From: Allolobophora icterica
Lineage: Eukaryota; Annelida; Clitellata; Crassiclitellata; Lumbricidae
DNA length: 64,000 bases
Direction of reading: 5' to 3'
Assembly (NCBI GenBank): GCA_963556255.1
Contig: OY744604.1
Span: 94,221,875-94,285,874, forward strand
Position 1 is the first letter of the stretch; each line of letters begins with the position of its first letter. The notes under the pieces are model-generated. The model searched no databases. It had not been told where the DNA came from and saw only the letters and a program-made list of their open reading frames with translations. The position numbers and the translations under genes were made by a program. Positions 12,504-23,933 of the stretch are shown here, piece by piece.

Positions 12504-14213
12504 ATAGGCGCCGACTTTTAGTAAAAGGTACTGGGGCAAGAATTTCATTCCCATGATCATCTGATCGGATGATCCCATCGCCCATCTTGCTCTGCCTTCC
12601 CTCTCCATGAGTCCCCTCTTTCCTCAAGCCTCTTCTAGGGCCTACTATACCCCTGCAAGCTGAAATCAATCCCCCTTACTGTAAACCCCTTCCCCTACCT
12701 CCCCTACCCTACCCTACCCATCCCCTTCCATTTCCCACCCCTTATCCCCTCCCCTACCCTTTCCCCTCCTTTAACATTCCCTCCCTGCCCCTCCCTTTGA
12801 AGCAGGGGCTCGGGGGTCCTCCCCCGGAAAAATTTTGGATTTCCACATTGCCGTGGGTGAATTTTAGCGCATTTTTTTAAGAAAGAAAACTGGTTTTGGA
12901 AAACTATACATTTTAGTTCAACTGACCTGTTGAATTAATTTCAGCAGGGCTCCCAGTGCACTGCAAATATTTTATGGGACTGGCTGTATAAATATGGGAC
13001 AAAATTTCCAAAATATGGGACACTTGTTAAAATATTGGGCAATATGGGATACTGTTCAGCAAATATATGGGGATTTTAAAGATTGCATTGTGAATGCATT
13101 TTCCTGGTGTAAAGGAGTGGTAACAGGCTTCATCCCTGCCTATTACAGTGTTATCCAGCCAACAATTATTTTTGCAGGAATATTTCAAGACCTCATAATC
13201 CCATTTTCACTGCACTACACGACAATAATTGTAGCATTGACCAACTAGAGACTTGAATACAGTCCACAGCCGATACATTGCAACAGTTGAGTCAGTAGGC
13301 GTTCTATCAATTGAACAGCAACATCCATTTCATTAGGGGGAACCCCCCCGGCCCAAATTGGAAGCAGTCTGCTTCCTTCCCCCCAACTCCATGTAGCAGG
13401 CCCTGGCCCTTTCAACTGGGAAGAGACTAACTGCAATACTAGGAAACAGTGCTACCTCTGCTCAATCATACAGACAAGTACACAACAACCAGGAGTATTA
13501 GGCCCCTACTCACCAAACATATTTCAGTTTTCTGTAATTACTAACTAGTACTAACTATAGCTATTTTCTCTAACAAATCTCTTTTTGTAGCAGTTACACA
13601 TAAAGTTTGCCAGTAAGACAGACTTTAGTTACAGTCTTAACTTCTGAACTTCATGGCGAATGCATTTTGTCGAACAGCACATTTAGCCTACTTATGAATT
13701 CGTCAAGAACTGTCAATGTCCACTGCTTCCAGGTATATGCTCGATGACAGTTCAAAACTGCAATGGTGTTTAATCTTGTCAGTGTCATAGTGTTTCGCAG
13801 ATAAGTTTTCATTCGCCTGAGACCGGAAGATGCCCTTAAGTAAGATTTATCCAATGCGCTATTGGGGGGCCCGATAGCGCATTGGATAACATCTGGCGTA
13901 GAGTGCGAGAGGTACAGAGATCGAGTCCCATAGGCGGATATGCTTTGTAGGCTGCAATTTGCGCCGTGTATTGCAGGCTGTCTGTTCTGTTAGTAGTTAA
14001 GATTTATCGCATAACATGTACATGTACAGCGCAGTGCGTTTGCAGACGCTTAATTAAAGAATAGATATTATTATTATTATTTATTAAGCATTTTGAAATT
14101 TTGATATTTTGAATGACCAAAAAAGTACTGGGGCGAAACTATACTTTCGCTCCAGAACCTTGGTGAGTACTGGGGCGAAAGTCCCTGTTGCCCCTGTGGA
14201 GTCGGCGCCTATG
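12504..14213. mobile_element. hAT-like element, ATAGGCGCCGAC termini
   Basis: Opens with (C)ATAGGCGCCGACTTTT and closes with GAGTCGGCGCCTATG, an inverted match. Flanks TACATTAC and TGCATAAC agree at 6 of 8 positions, consistent with an old 8-bp duplication. A second, short copy of the family sits at 35552-35969. The ~1.7-kb interior has no intact transposase; it holds a pyrimidine-rich stretch, blocks of TATGGGACA, and a nested tRNA-like insertion at 13852-13997. Confidence 0.65.
13852..13997 (+). mobile_element. tRNA-like retrosequence with fold-back head
   Basis: A 146-bp insertion between direct repeats TAAGATTTATC (13841-13851 and 13998-14008). The body begins GATAGCGCATTGGATAAC, an A-box-like tRNA head, and has a B-box-like AGATCGAGTCCC downstream. 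The first bases, together with the TSD, are an inverted copy of that head: 13847-13862 pairs exactly with 13874-13889. No poly(A) tail is seen. Confidence 0.7.
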
Positions 14214-14261
14214 TGCATAACTAATAATCGGCGGTATTTGTGAATGGCAACGCCGCAGCAG

Positions 14262-14970
14262 TAGGGTTGCCAGACACATGGGCAGCCAAAGGAGGACACA
14301 GAAAGCCGTAAAGTAGGACAAAGGAGGACGCGTTGAATGTTTCACTCCGGAGTCAGAGGGTCTCCTAGGACCTAAGTAACCAAGAAACGAAGTCACATTG
14401 AAAAGCTGCCTTACTAATAAAAACAAACCACAGACGTCGCTCTGCTACCGGAAATAAAATTAGCACTTTGACCATACATTCTGACTGTACTCAGATCATG
14501 GACTAGAAATGTATGGAAAATAGAGCTGCAATAAAAAAATAAATACAGTAAGTAAGTAGATAAGTTAAGGGAATTTAGGGCATGGCTGTAGTGTCAAAAT
14601 TAGAGGTGAGTACACGCTACCGGCTAGTTTTCCGCAACAAATTAGAGGTGAGTTTATACGCTACAGTATTTTGTGAGTGTGCGCTATAGTAGTTTAATAT
14701 AAATAAATATAAATATTTTGTGAGGTGAGTATACGGTCTCTAGAGGTGAGTACACGCTGTACATGTATACCCGCGTATACACTCGTATACCCTCGACTAC
14801 AGCCCTCATTTAGGGACAACATGTGCGTGTTAATTCGTTAAAAACGGCAACAAAATAATAGCCAATGGCCCAAAACAACAAACATACAAAAGCCAGTAAT
14901 TGTCCAGGATTTTAACATGAAGCCAAAAGGGAGGACATGTCCCCTTTTTGCCGGACGTCTGGCAACCCTA
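14262..14970. mobile_element. hAT-like element, TAGGGTTGCCAGAC termini
   Basis: Termini TAGGGTTGCCAGAC and GTCTGGCAACCCTA are inverted repeats of each other, with matching subterminal GGAGGACA text on both sides. This is a common hAT-type end. The flanks do not give a clear 8-bp duplication, and there is no transposase. Confidence 0.65.
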
Positions 14971-15155
14971 GCAGGGAATGAGAGTTCAATGAACGAAAAA
15001 GAACAGCCCCTTGACCTATACCCCTGGGGGTTGACATGGGAATGAAGTGTTAGCGACTACGCATTCTTAGCGTCGGTGCATGATGTGAACGGGTGGCCTG
15101 TCCTCTCCTTCGTCGCCTAATCTTCCCGTATAGACAGCATAGTTTTACACGATAG

Positions 15156-15790
15156 ATGCTGCACTCACGGATCAGAAAAGGTCAAGTCTATGAAAATATT
15201 AGGCGTTACGTTGCAGTCGGACCTCGGAATGACAATCCATGTAGACCAGATCCTCTCCGCCAGCTCATCTTCGATAGGCCTATACGCTCTGCGTGTGCTC
15301 CGCTCGCACGGTCTCCAATCAACAGCCCTTCGCGATGTCACAATGGCAACAACGGTGGCGCATATTTTATACGCCTCCCCAGCCTGGTGGGAGTATACTA
15401 ACAAGAGGGATAGAGACAGGATTGACCGTTTGTTTAGGCGACTAACCCGTGGCGGATTACTCCCTGGTGATGCTGATGGCGTCAACCAATTGGTCAACAA
15501 GTCAGACGAACGACTTCTTCATGCAATTATAAGGAATCCCAATCATGTGCTACGTGACCTGCTCCCTCCCCTCCGCAGCAGTGGACACAACCTTAGAGCG
15601 AGACCGCATAAATTTACCCTACCCAAAAAAGATAATAAGAATTTTATACCCCGTATTCTCTACAAGAATGCCTACTGACACTAATTAGATGCTCGTGAGA
15701 CTATATAACCCCTGTAGCATGTTTTTAGTTGCGTTCTGTCAGCTACGATGTTTTAATAAATGAGTATTCATTCATTCATAACCCAGATCG
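15156..15790 (+). pseudogene. CR1-like LINE, 3' end of reverse transcriptase
   Basis: The frame from about 15156/15190 to 15678 gives the last ~160 residues of a non-LTR reverse transcriptase: KILGVTLQSDL, SIGLYALRVLRSHGL, ILYASPAWWEY and a closing FIPRILYKNAY. The catalytic domain and endonuclease are missing, so this is a 5'-truncated copy. A ~95-bp 3' UTR follows and ends in an ATTC repeat (15757-15780), the type of simple tail used by this clade. Shorter relatives of the same 3' end lie at 23660-23945 and 61590-61810. Confidence 0.85.
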
Positions 15791-16115
15791 CTAGGGGCGC
15801 TAGTGAAGCAAGCCTTGAACTTTTTCTGGCAGGGATTTCAACCTCTGACCTCTGGCTTGACCGTCGAACTCGCTAACCATTGAACATTCTATCTCGAACG
15901 GCAAAACGAAATGTGTGGAGAAAATGCATTTAGGCGTTGACTTCAGTCTGAGCAAGCCGTGAAATACATGGACGGCACCGAAGCACATTGAGAACAAGTA
16001 GCTGGCCTGGTTAGCTATATTGCGCCTCTGTGCGTGCGGATGCCGCCGGTTCGCTTAGGCCTACCTATATGGTAGCTTTTTAGCTGTAAATCTCGGGCTA
16101 GTATGGTTCGTACAC

Positions 16116-16452
16116 CAGTGTGAGAATTGTTTAAAAAAGACTGGGGGTTGACTTTGATGAGTTTGAACCATGTGGAGTTGAATTTTTATCTGTTTTTAAT
16201 TTGCAAACTGAGGAAATTCAAATATTCAATAGAAAACTTAAACTCCTTATATGACATCACCAAATTTACTAGTATACAATTCACATGGTCACAAATCTCA
16301 CAATAAACCAGAGCATTACTTTATTAGTAACCCACACTAGCGCAACTGAGGGGGTTCGAAACGATCCCCCTTCCCCCGGGGTGTATAATGGAGACTTAAC
16401 TGAGGGTCCTAAGAAATACTAGGGGGTTGAACCCACGACAATTCTCACCCTG
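16116..16452. mobile_element. MITE, CAGKGTGAGAATTGT family, copy 1
   Basis: Opens CAGTGTGAGAATTGT and closes CGACAATTCTCACCCTG. Flanking octamers TCGTACAC and CCGCACAC match at 6 of 8. Three further copies lie at 45257, 52535 and 61247, in both orientations. Interior text includes GACTGGGGGTT and CCCCTCAGTT-type blocks shared by all copies. hAT-like by terminus and TSD length; non-autonomous. Confidence 0.78.
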
Positions 16453-19400
16453 CCGCACACAGGACTTTAACTTAAATGGCATGGCATGATAATAGCACCC
16501 ATTCAAACGGACAACGTTGGTGAAGGATATCATCCTATCAATTCTTTGAAACCTGAGCAAGGCCGAGGCCATAATTATAGTTGCTATTGAAAAACGTGTA
16601 GATGATATGTCAGTATGTGTCAAACCCAGCGAAGGAATCCTTCCTTCCTATACGAACCTTAGTCGAATCAGTTTGCTAATATGTGACATGGCTAACTATT
16701 TTTGTCGCTATATGATAGCGTTAACGTCGTCAGGGCAATGTCATTTGACGCTTTAAGTAAGTATAGGCCTATTCTTTACTTTCACCAGCTGCAAGACGCA
16801 CTCCGGTGTACATACAGCATACAAACAACTGTTTTCAAGTCAATAAGAATAGAGCATTCTTCATAAAAAAGTTTCACTGCATCAAGGCTAGCTGACGAGG
16901 CAGCCACCCATACCCCGTCCATCTGAGTGTAGAAATCGAGAGCAATCAAAAGCAGAGGATAAAGAGAGCGGGTGTGATGCAACAGAGAAAACTGTTCTTT
17001 TCGCCGGGGCCGGTTTGGGAGTGTCTCTGGGTGGATATCTTCAACTGGCGTTGATTAAATGCTGCCAAAAGAAAGAATGAAAATAAGGGTGTCTGCAAAG
17101 GGCCACTCAACCCTGTTCCCAACCTTGATGGAATTCATGCCCCTATATCGAACCTTTCACGAAATAACGGTGTACCGGTACACTAACCCTCAGGCCTGCG
17201 CCAAACGCAACACTTCAATTACGCTATATATAAACTGCATCTTCTTTCGTTCACAGATTCTTTCGTTAACTAATTCTTTTATCATTCAATCTTTTATCCA
17301 ATCTTTCTTTCCTTTTCTCTTTCTTTCATTCTTTCTCGCAGACGTTAATAGATTTAGCATTCTTTCATGCGTCTGTTCAATGTGTTCATCCATTCATTCA
17401 TTCGTTCATTCATGATTATGATCTTGTAATTACGAAAGTAGTCAAGTTCTATTAGCAACTCACAAAAAAACGAACAATGATGCACAAGCAAAAGCAATTA
17501 TTCTGATATTTTTAAACAGTGTTAATTCCATGAGAAACAACACCCGTAATATAAACATAGTCTTCAATCCATGCGAAGACTATGAGACAGATCTCACTAT
17601 TATGAAATATTGGTATTGTCAACTGATATACAGAAGGATTATGGAAAGCAATGGTCGAACAAAACTCAAATAAAATGCACTTATAACCAGGCTTTGTGCC
17701 TGCCTAGACAGATAATCGAAATGAAACAATTCGTCTATAATTAATTAGTCTGCCACAGTTCACTCTATTTTATTCTCAGTTAAATGCACAATACTACAGG
17801 CGTCAACGCAGACAATGACGTTTTTAGTGTTTACTTCGAGACAACCGCTAAATCGTCTCTCTAGCATATCTTGGGCTTCTGCGAGGAGTGAAAGTTATAT
17901 TACTTTTTGTTGCTGAATAATTTCATCCATCAAATTTTCCTACTGCTTAATTTAGTTACCGAGTTTCGTGTGATAATAAATGATCCGATAGGCTGAGAGA
18001 TCATGCGAGAAACCGGAATCATTTTGCTACCAGAAGTACTGTGAGATTCCGCTTATCTCAGTTGCAGTCAGATATTGATTATAATAACAATTACAGACCA
18101 ACGACAGTTTTTAGATTCATAGCAATAATAACTTTACCATCTTTACTCCTGTAACACTTCAACTAGCTACAAGTATTTCAACTATTATCTTAACTCGGAT
18201 AAGAATAGGCCTACTGCAACTATAGATACAAGCATTCTAATCAGCATTATGAACATCGCGAGCGGCGAAGATATTCCTAGGCCTACTGTTCAAAGTAAAC
18301 CTTTTCCACTTGTAACGAACTGCACACCCTATACTGGAGCCACCACACATTGTAGCCATAATTAGGATTAACCTGCAGTTACCAATTAGGCCTACTTTGC
18401 TATTAAGTTGCTTCAGCATTTGCAATGCTGCTTCAAGTTTCAAGGAAAGTCGTGATCATTTCCTGAGACAGGTATACCTCGTGTTTACCCGTACAATTTA
18501 GCGCCTAATCTGCGTTTAAAATTACTCTCAAAGATCGTTTCACCTGCACCTTTAAACGATTCTACACAAAACAAGCGCTAAACCTCCAAAGGAAAACGAC
18601 CAGATATGAAATTTGAAACGCAAAATGAAGATTCTCGTTAGTTTCAAGAATGAATGCTGGACCGCACTTACAAGTAACTCACTTATTTCTCGACATAATT
18701 GCAATAACTCACTTATTTTTAGATATAACTGCAATAACATATAGATTAAAACTGTTATAGCTACAACTAAATAGACTAAAATTAGTAGGTTAATAGATTC
18801 TTAGTTTGTTAGCGAATAATGCTTTGGGTTTGCACAAAGCATTATACACTTTCGTTCCTGTTATTTTTGATACATTAATATGCATTCAAACCAATATACT
18901 CCGACTTAATGTAAAATAGGGGTTTCTATCTTCAATACAACTAAACACTAACTTTATCAGAGGCTTTCAGAGCGAAATACCGGGGCACAATACGGATAAT
19001 ATAAGCATAAATGTTTAGTCAGTGGTTTAAAACTGCCCAGATTTTGTGCAGTCAGTTCTGGAGCTCTGTCGGAAAGTTTTCCTTTAGAATACGTTACGTT
19101 TGCAAATGTTTTGTTTTGCTCTAGTCACTTTTAATAACAACTTAAACTATACAGAAAACCAGATCCGACACAACGTCAGAATCAGATCATTGCCAACAGG
19201 TAAACAAAGACGAATTATACTTCTTCGCCTTTCCGTTAAAACGAAAATGTCGCACATGCTGCCGTTTGCTACTGATTCCTGAAATAATCACAGGCCACTG
19301 TCTTTACGTTTACAAAAAAAAAACGAGCAGAAAATAAACTAGACGAAAAGAAACACACTGTCACACGACCGATGTGTTCGAAGATGGCCGCAACTTTCAG

Positions 19401-19456
19401 TCACTTGACGCACCACGTGACGCAATACGTAACGCGTGACGTCAACTGTTGCAGCT
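16453..19456. other. 3-kb gene-poor stretch 3' of the BRICHOS gene
   Basis: No exon or element was recognised apart from a short block at 16765-16830 that is also present at 4460-4520. The part nearest 19456 should hold the 3' UTR of the minus-strand BRICHOS gene. A variant poly(A) signal, ATTAAA on the minus strand near 19130, is the nearest candidate seen. Confidence 0.4.
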
Positions 19457-19668
19457 CTAGCAGAGCTTTCTGATGATGCTTTTGTAGTTCTTGGTGCAAC
19501 CGTGGCAGACGTGAACGCAGGAGAAATGTTCTTCTCTTTCCCAGGCGAAGTGTTTGACGTCACAACAACAGGTCAGCCAACAGCAGCTCGTGTGACATTG
19601 GGGAATGTTGCGCTTCGACCTTGACCTGACCGATGACGCTGACGATGACGACGACACGGAATCTGCTG
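19457..19668 (-). CDS. BRICHOS gene, exon 6 (RSKR + 10-Cys peptide)
   Basis: Acceptor with a long pyrimidine tract (TGTCTCTTTTAG), phase 1, matching exon 5's donor. Encodes a Ser-rich linker, RSRSKR and a Cys-rich tail ending in Cys and TAG. One acceptor shift of 3 or 6 nt (CAGCAG) would be in frame. This exon is assigned by splice phase, position and architecture only, not by a recognised domain. Confidence 0.68.
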
Positions 19669-22600
19669 CTAAAAGAGACATTAAACAAATTTATACGTCA
19701 GTGGTTTACGAATTCGCTTAGAAGTAATAAGTAAATAAGTAAGTCAGTAGATCACGATTCACCAGTGAAATTTGCTGAAGCATATTCAGTAAATTAGGCC
19801 TAGTTAGCAGATGAAGATTTATAAATGAGCACATTAGTGAAAACGTTCATCGCTCCGGTTGAACGGAAGCCTCTTCCAGAATTATGTAGGCTACTGACTA
19901 CACAGAAGCTACCCTATTGAATCGTGGTAACATGATATACAAAATTCAAGGATTTTTGCGAATGTAGAAAAGCAACAGTTTGAGTTTATTCGAGTTTAAG
20001 TTTATTGATTTTGAATCGAATACATCACCAAGTTTAAAATTATGCACAGACTGGAACGTAACCCGCCTAGCCGATAGGGGCCTAATGCACTGGAGAACCT
20101 GATAGAATCTAGTAGGCTTTTGATAGCGCAAGGCGTATACAAATTCACGTAACAAGAAGCTCAATCATTTCTGCCTCAGACAATAACAAATCGAAACGCA
20201 CGAAGGTTCAACCGACTACTGCGCCCGCTTTTCCTTTCGCGTGGGATATTTTGGTACAGACTAATTTGTCATTGATTCTAGACAGCAGCCTGATAGACTA
20301 CGCAAAAAACTGACATTCGATCTTGGCAAGCAGGAATGAATTATAGTTCTCATTCTCTTAGAAAAACTACTATACTGAACGTAGAAAGCTTAGCCAACCA
20401 TGGTGTTGAGTTTTTGAATACTTTGCAACAGCAACGTGATGCTGTCAGTTGGGACTCAGTAGTCGATTGGCTAGAGTGCTCAACTGTTAACGCAGTTAGT
20501 ACGGGTTCGAGCCACCTCCCCTGGGTCGGTAACTGCAGAGACCTTTAGCAAGTCCCTCACCCACAGCGCCATGGACCAGTGCTTGGTCATTAGGTAATGG
20601 CGATTAATAAATGCATAATGATGATAATTTCTAAATACGTACTGAAGTTGGCGACTGTGATCTGGTTTTCCGTTTCGCCGACCGGGTTGATCCTGAAGAC
20701 GGGAACGGATTCGCAAAGGTCACGACCCTTGACCCCGAGTACACTCAGGTCATCCAGCGGTTCACTCGACGTTTCGTAAACTTGTGACACGTGACCCTTG
20801 TCAGTCTGAAACACGAGAAACAGTTTTCGTCTGGCGTGTAATAACCTCAATGCCTGTGTGTGTGTATGTGTGTCACTGTGTGTGTACGTGTGTGTATGTT
20901 TGTGTGTGTATGTGTGTGTATGTGTGTGTGTGTGTGTATGTGTGTGTGTGCGTGTGTGTGTTTGTGTGTGTATGTGTGTGTGTAGGTGTTTATTTGCGTA
21001 TAGGTGTTTGTGTTTGTGTGTGTGTGTGTGTGTGTGTATGTTTGTGTATGCATGCCAGTAAGTGTGTGTGTAAGCGAGTGATTGAGTGAGTGAGTGAGTG
21101 AGTGAGTGAGTGAGTGAGTGAGTGAGTGAGTGAGTGAGTGAGTGAGTGAGTGAGTGAGTGAGTGAGTGAGTGAGTGAGTGAGTGAGCGAGCGAGCGAGCG
21201 AGCGAGCGAGCGAGCGAGCGAGTTAGTGAGCGAGCGAGCGAGTGAGTGAGTGAGTGAGCGAGTGAGTGAGTGAGTGTGAGTGAGTGAGTAAGTCTGTCTG
21301 TCTTTCGGTCATCTATTCAACCATCCATCCATCTGTCTATCCATCGGGAATTTATATACCGCTATCGGTGGCCATCTAAAAGTACTAATGATGTCATTCG
21401 ATTATCCATTCTTCACAAACGTGGAACAATTCTACGACTCGCAAGTCATTCCCTTGATGGCGCCACGCAAAACCAAAGCGAACAAATCGATATGAAAGCA
21501 TAATCGACTGAAGTTGTGTTCTGTGGGGCAATACAATATGACACATAATATTAACTCGGAATAAATATATCCTGATAAACACATGATACTTATATATATC
21601 TAACTATCTATAAAAATTATATAGCGCCCCTTCAAGAAATCTACTCAGTGGCGCCCCGACCCAGGCCCGATCAGAGAAAAAGGTCTTAAGAAGGCCATAA
21701 ATAGAACCTGAGAGGGCCCTAGGAAAGGAACGAAGCTCAAGAGGAAGGTCAATCCAGATGGCGGGTCCAACCACAGAGAATGCCCTGCGCTGCGCTGTAC
21801 AGTGCGAGCATAGCGAACAACAAAGCCTCAACGGGAGGCCAAGCGCAGGGATCGGCACCCCGCAAGGGCGGAGGTTAACGTCAAAAGCTCACATAGGTAG
21901 ACCGGTGCCCACCCTTAGACACAATACCATGCCACTTAGAGAGACCCTGTAGAGAATGCGCTGCTGGAAAGGAAGCCATTGAAGGAAATCTGGCATATAT
22001 GCATACACTATGGCTATTTTAAGCCAGTATATTAATGTAAATGTACGCGTTTTCCATATTGACCGCATGGCCTAGACCCTGCTTCAATGGACTGGTCTAG
22101 CGAGATCCCTCACTACAGCCGCCCGTTTCAATGGTTACGACGCAGTTTCAGCTCTTTGTGTAGGAGCCACTCGAGATTCAGATCTCTGATAACGCATACT
22201 GTATTTATACCAGTTTAAATATAGAAATGTGTAGGCATATAAGATATATTATAATGCACATACCAATGACCCATATATATTTAATAGAGTTTTAGATGAG
22301 CCTAAATATATAAATATATCTTAGGTTATGAGAGCCGTCGCGAAGTATCGAGTTTTATGACATGGGTGACAAATAGTCACACCTAGCCTATGCCTATGCC
22401 TACATATTTACCTGGACATATGCCTGTATGTTTACCTGCGTAGCTATACATATATCCGAGTCATATGACCGAATTTCAAAGTAACAAAGGAATTAGATTT
22501 CGTTGGGTAATTATTTATGGCACGTCCAAAGTGTATACACGGTGAGCAGCCAATCGGAACGAAACACTCGTAACGAAGACCATTTTAACTATAGAGGGAG

Positions 22601-23897
22601 TGGGCGTTGAATCCATATGCACGAGTACCCGCTCATCGGGTTTTTGAAACGGTCGAATATCTTATTGTCCCTTAGGTGGCATTTTCAGGCTGTTGTAAAC
22701 AGTCTAATTATTATCGTATAATAGGCGATCAGATTCTGTTCTTTAGATTCTCCATGTTATAATTGTTTTTTTTTATTTAGCACTTCTAACCCATCACACT
22801 ACCTTCCATCTCATTCCATTACCTTCCAACCCATTCTATTTCCCTCTATCCATTCCATTACCTTCCATCCCATTCCATTCCATCCCATTCCATTACCTTC
22901 CATCCCATTCCATTACCTTCCATCCCATTCTATTTCCCTCCATCACATTCCATTACCTTCCATCCCATTCCATTCCATTCCATCCCATTCCATCCCATTA
23001 CCTACCATCCCATTCCATCCCATTCTATTTCCCTCCATCCATTCCATTACCTTCCATCCCATTCCATCCAATCCCATTCCATCCCATTCTATTACCTTAC
23101 ATCCCATTCCATCCCATTCTATTTCCCTCCATCACATTCCATTACCTTCCATCCCATTCCATTCCATTCCATCCCATTACCTACCATCCCATTCTATTTC
23201 TCTCCATCCATTCCATTACCTTCCATCCCATTCCATCCAATCCCATTCCATCCCATTCTATTACCTTCCATCCCATTCTATTTCCCTCCATCACATTCCA
23301 TTACCTTCCATCCCATTCCATTCCATTCCAGCCCATTACCTACCATCCCATTCTATTTCCCTCCATCCATTCCATTGCCTTCCATCCCATTCCATCCAAT
23401 CCCATTCCATCCCATTCTATTTCCCTCCATCCCATTCCATTACCTTCCATCCAATTCTATAACAACCGCTTTGTTGGATTCTATTCTATAATGTTCAGCT
23501 TCGATTCCCAGTGACGTTCACAGTGACAATAGTTGCGAACATTTGAGCAGTTTAAGCTCTTAGTCTTATCGAGCTAGCTTTTCCAGATGGTTTACGATTC
23601 TTCCCCCCGCATCGTGGTCCAGGCCGGTACGAACTTCGCCCGTGGTCCAGGCCGGTACGAACTTACTCCCAGAAAAAGATGATCGAAATTTTATCCCTCG
23701 AGTATTGTTTAAGGATTTGTACTGACCGAATAACCTTTCAATAATAAACTATAGACTCTCCACTAATAATAAGAATCAAACCATAGCTTCAACATCCACC
23801 AATAGTCTGACCCTAGATTTCTAGATATATCCTCCTAATTATTTCTGTGTAACAAGTTGCGTTGTTGTCAGCTTGATGCTTTGATTAAACGAAAATA

Positions 23898-23933
<36 letters not shown>

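Noticed and set aside
13875..13945. Functional tRNA gene
   Set aside because: A- and B-box-like text is present, but the cloverleaf arms do not pair and the copy is flanked by a target duplication, so it is a retrosequence.
19437..19562. Two TGACGTCA sites as a CRE promoter
   Set aside because: One lies in the coding part and the other in the 3' region of the BRICHOS last exon, so they are better explained as chance or codon-driven than as a promoter.
19436..19624. 62-codon plus-strand frame (TSTVAALAELSDD...)
   Set aside because: It is antisense to the Cys-rich last exon of the BRICHOS gene, which has matching splice sites.
20590..20642. Read-through C-terminus of exon 5
   Set aside because: The 17 residues come from a SINE tail, and a phase-matched donor and downstream acceptor give a sensible alternative.
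22790..23462. CRISPR-like or telomeric array
   Set aside because: There are no spacers or constant repeats; it is a degenerate pentamer satellite.
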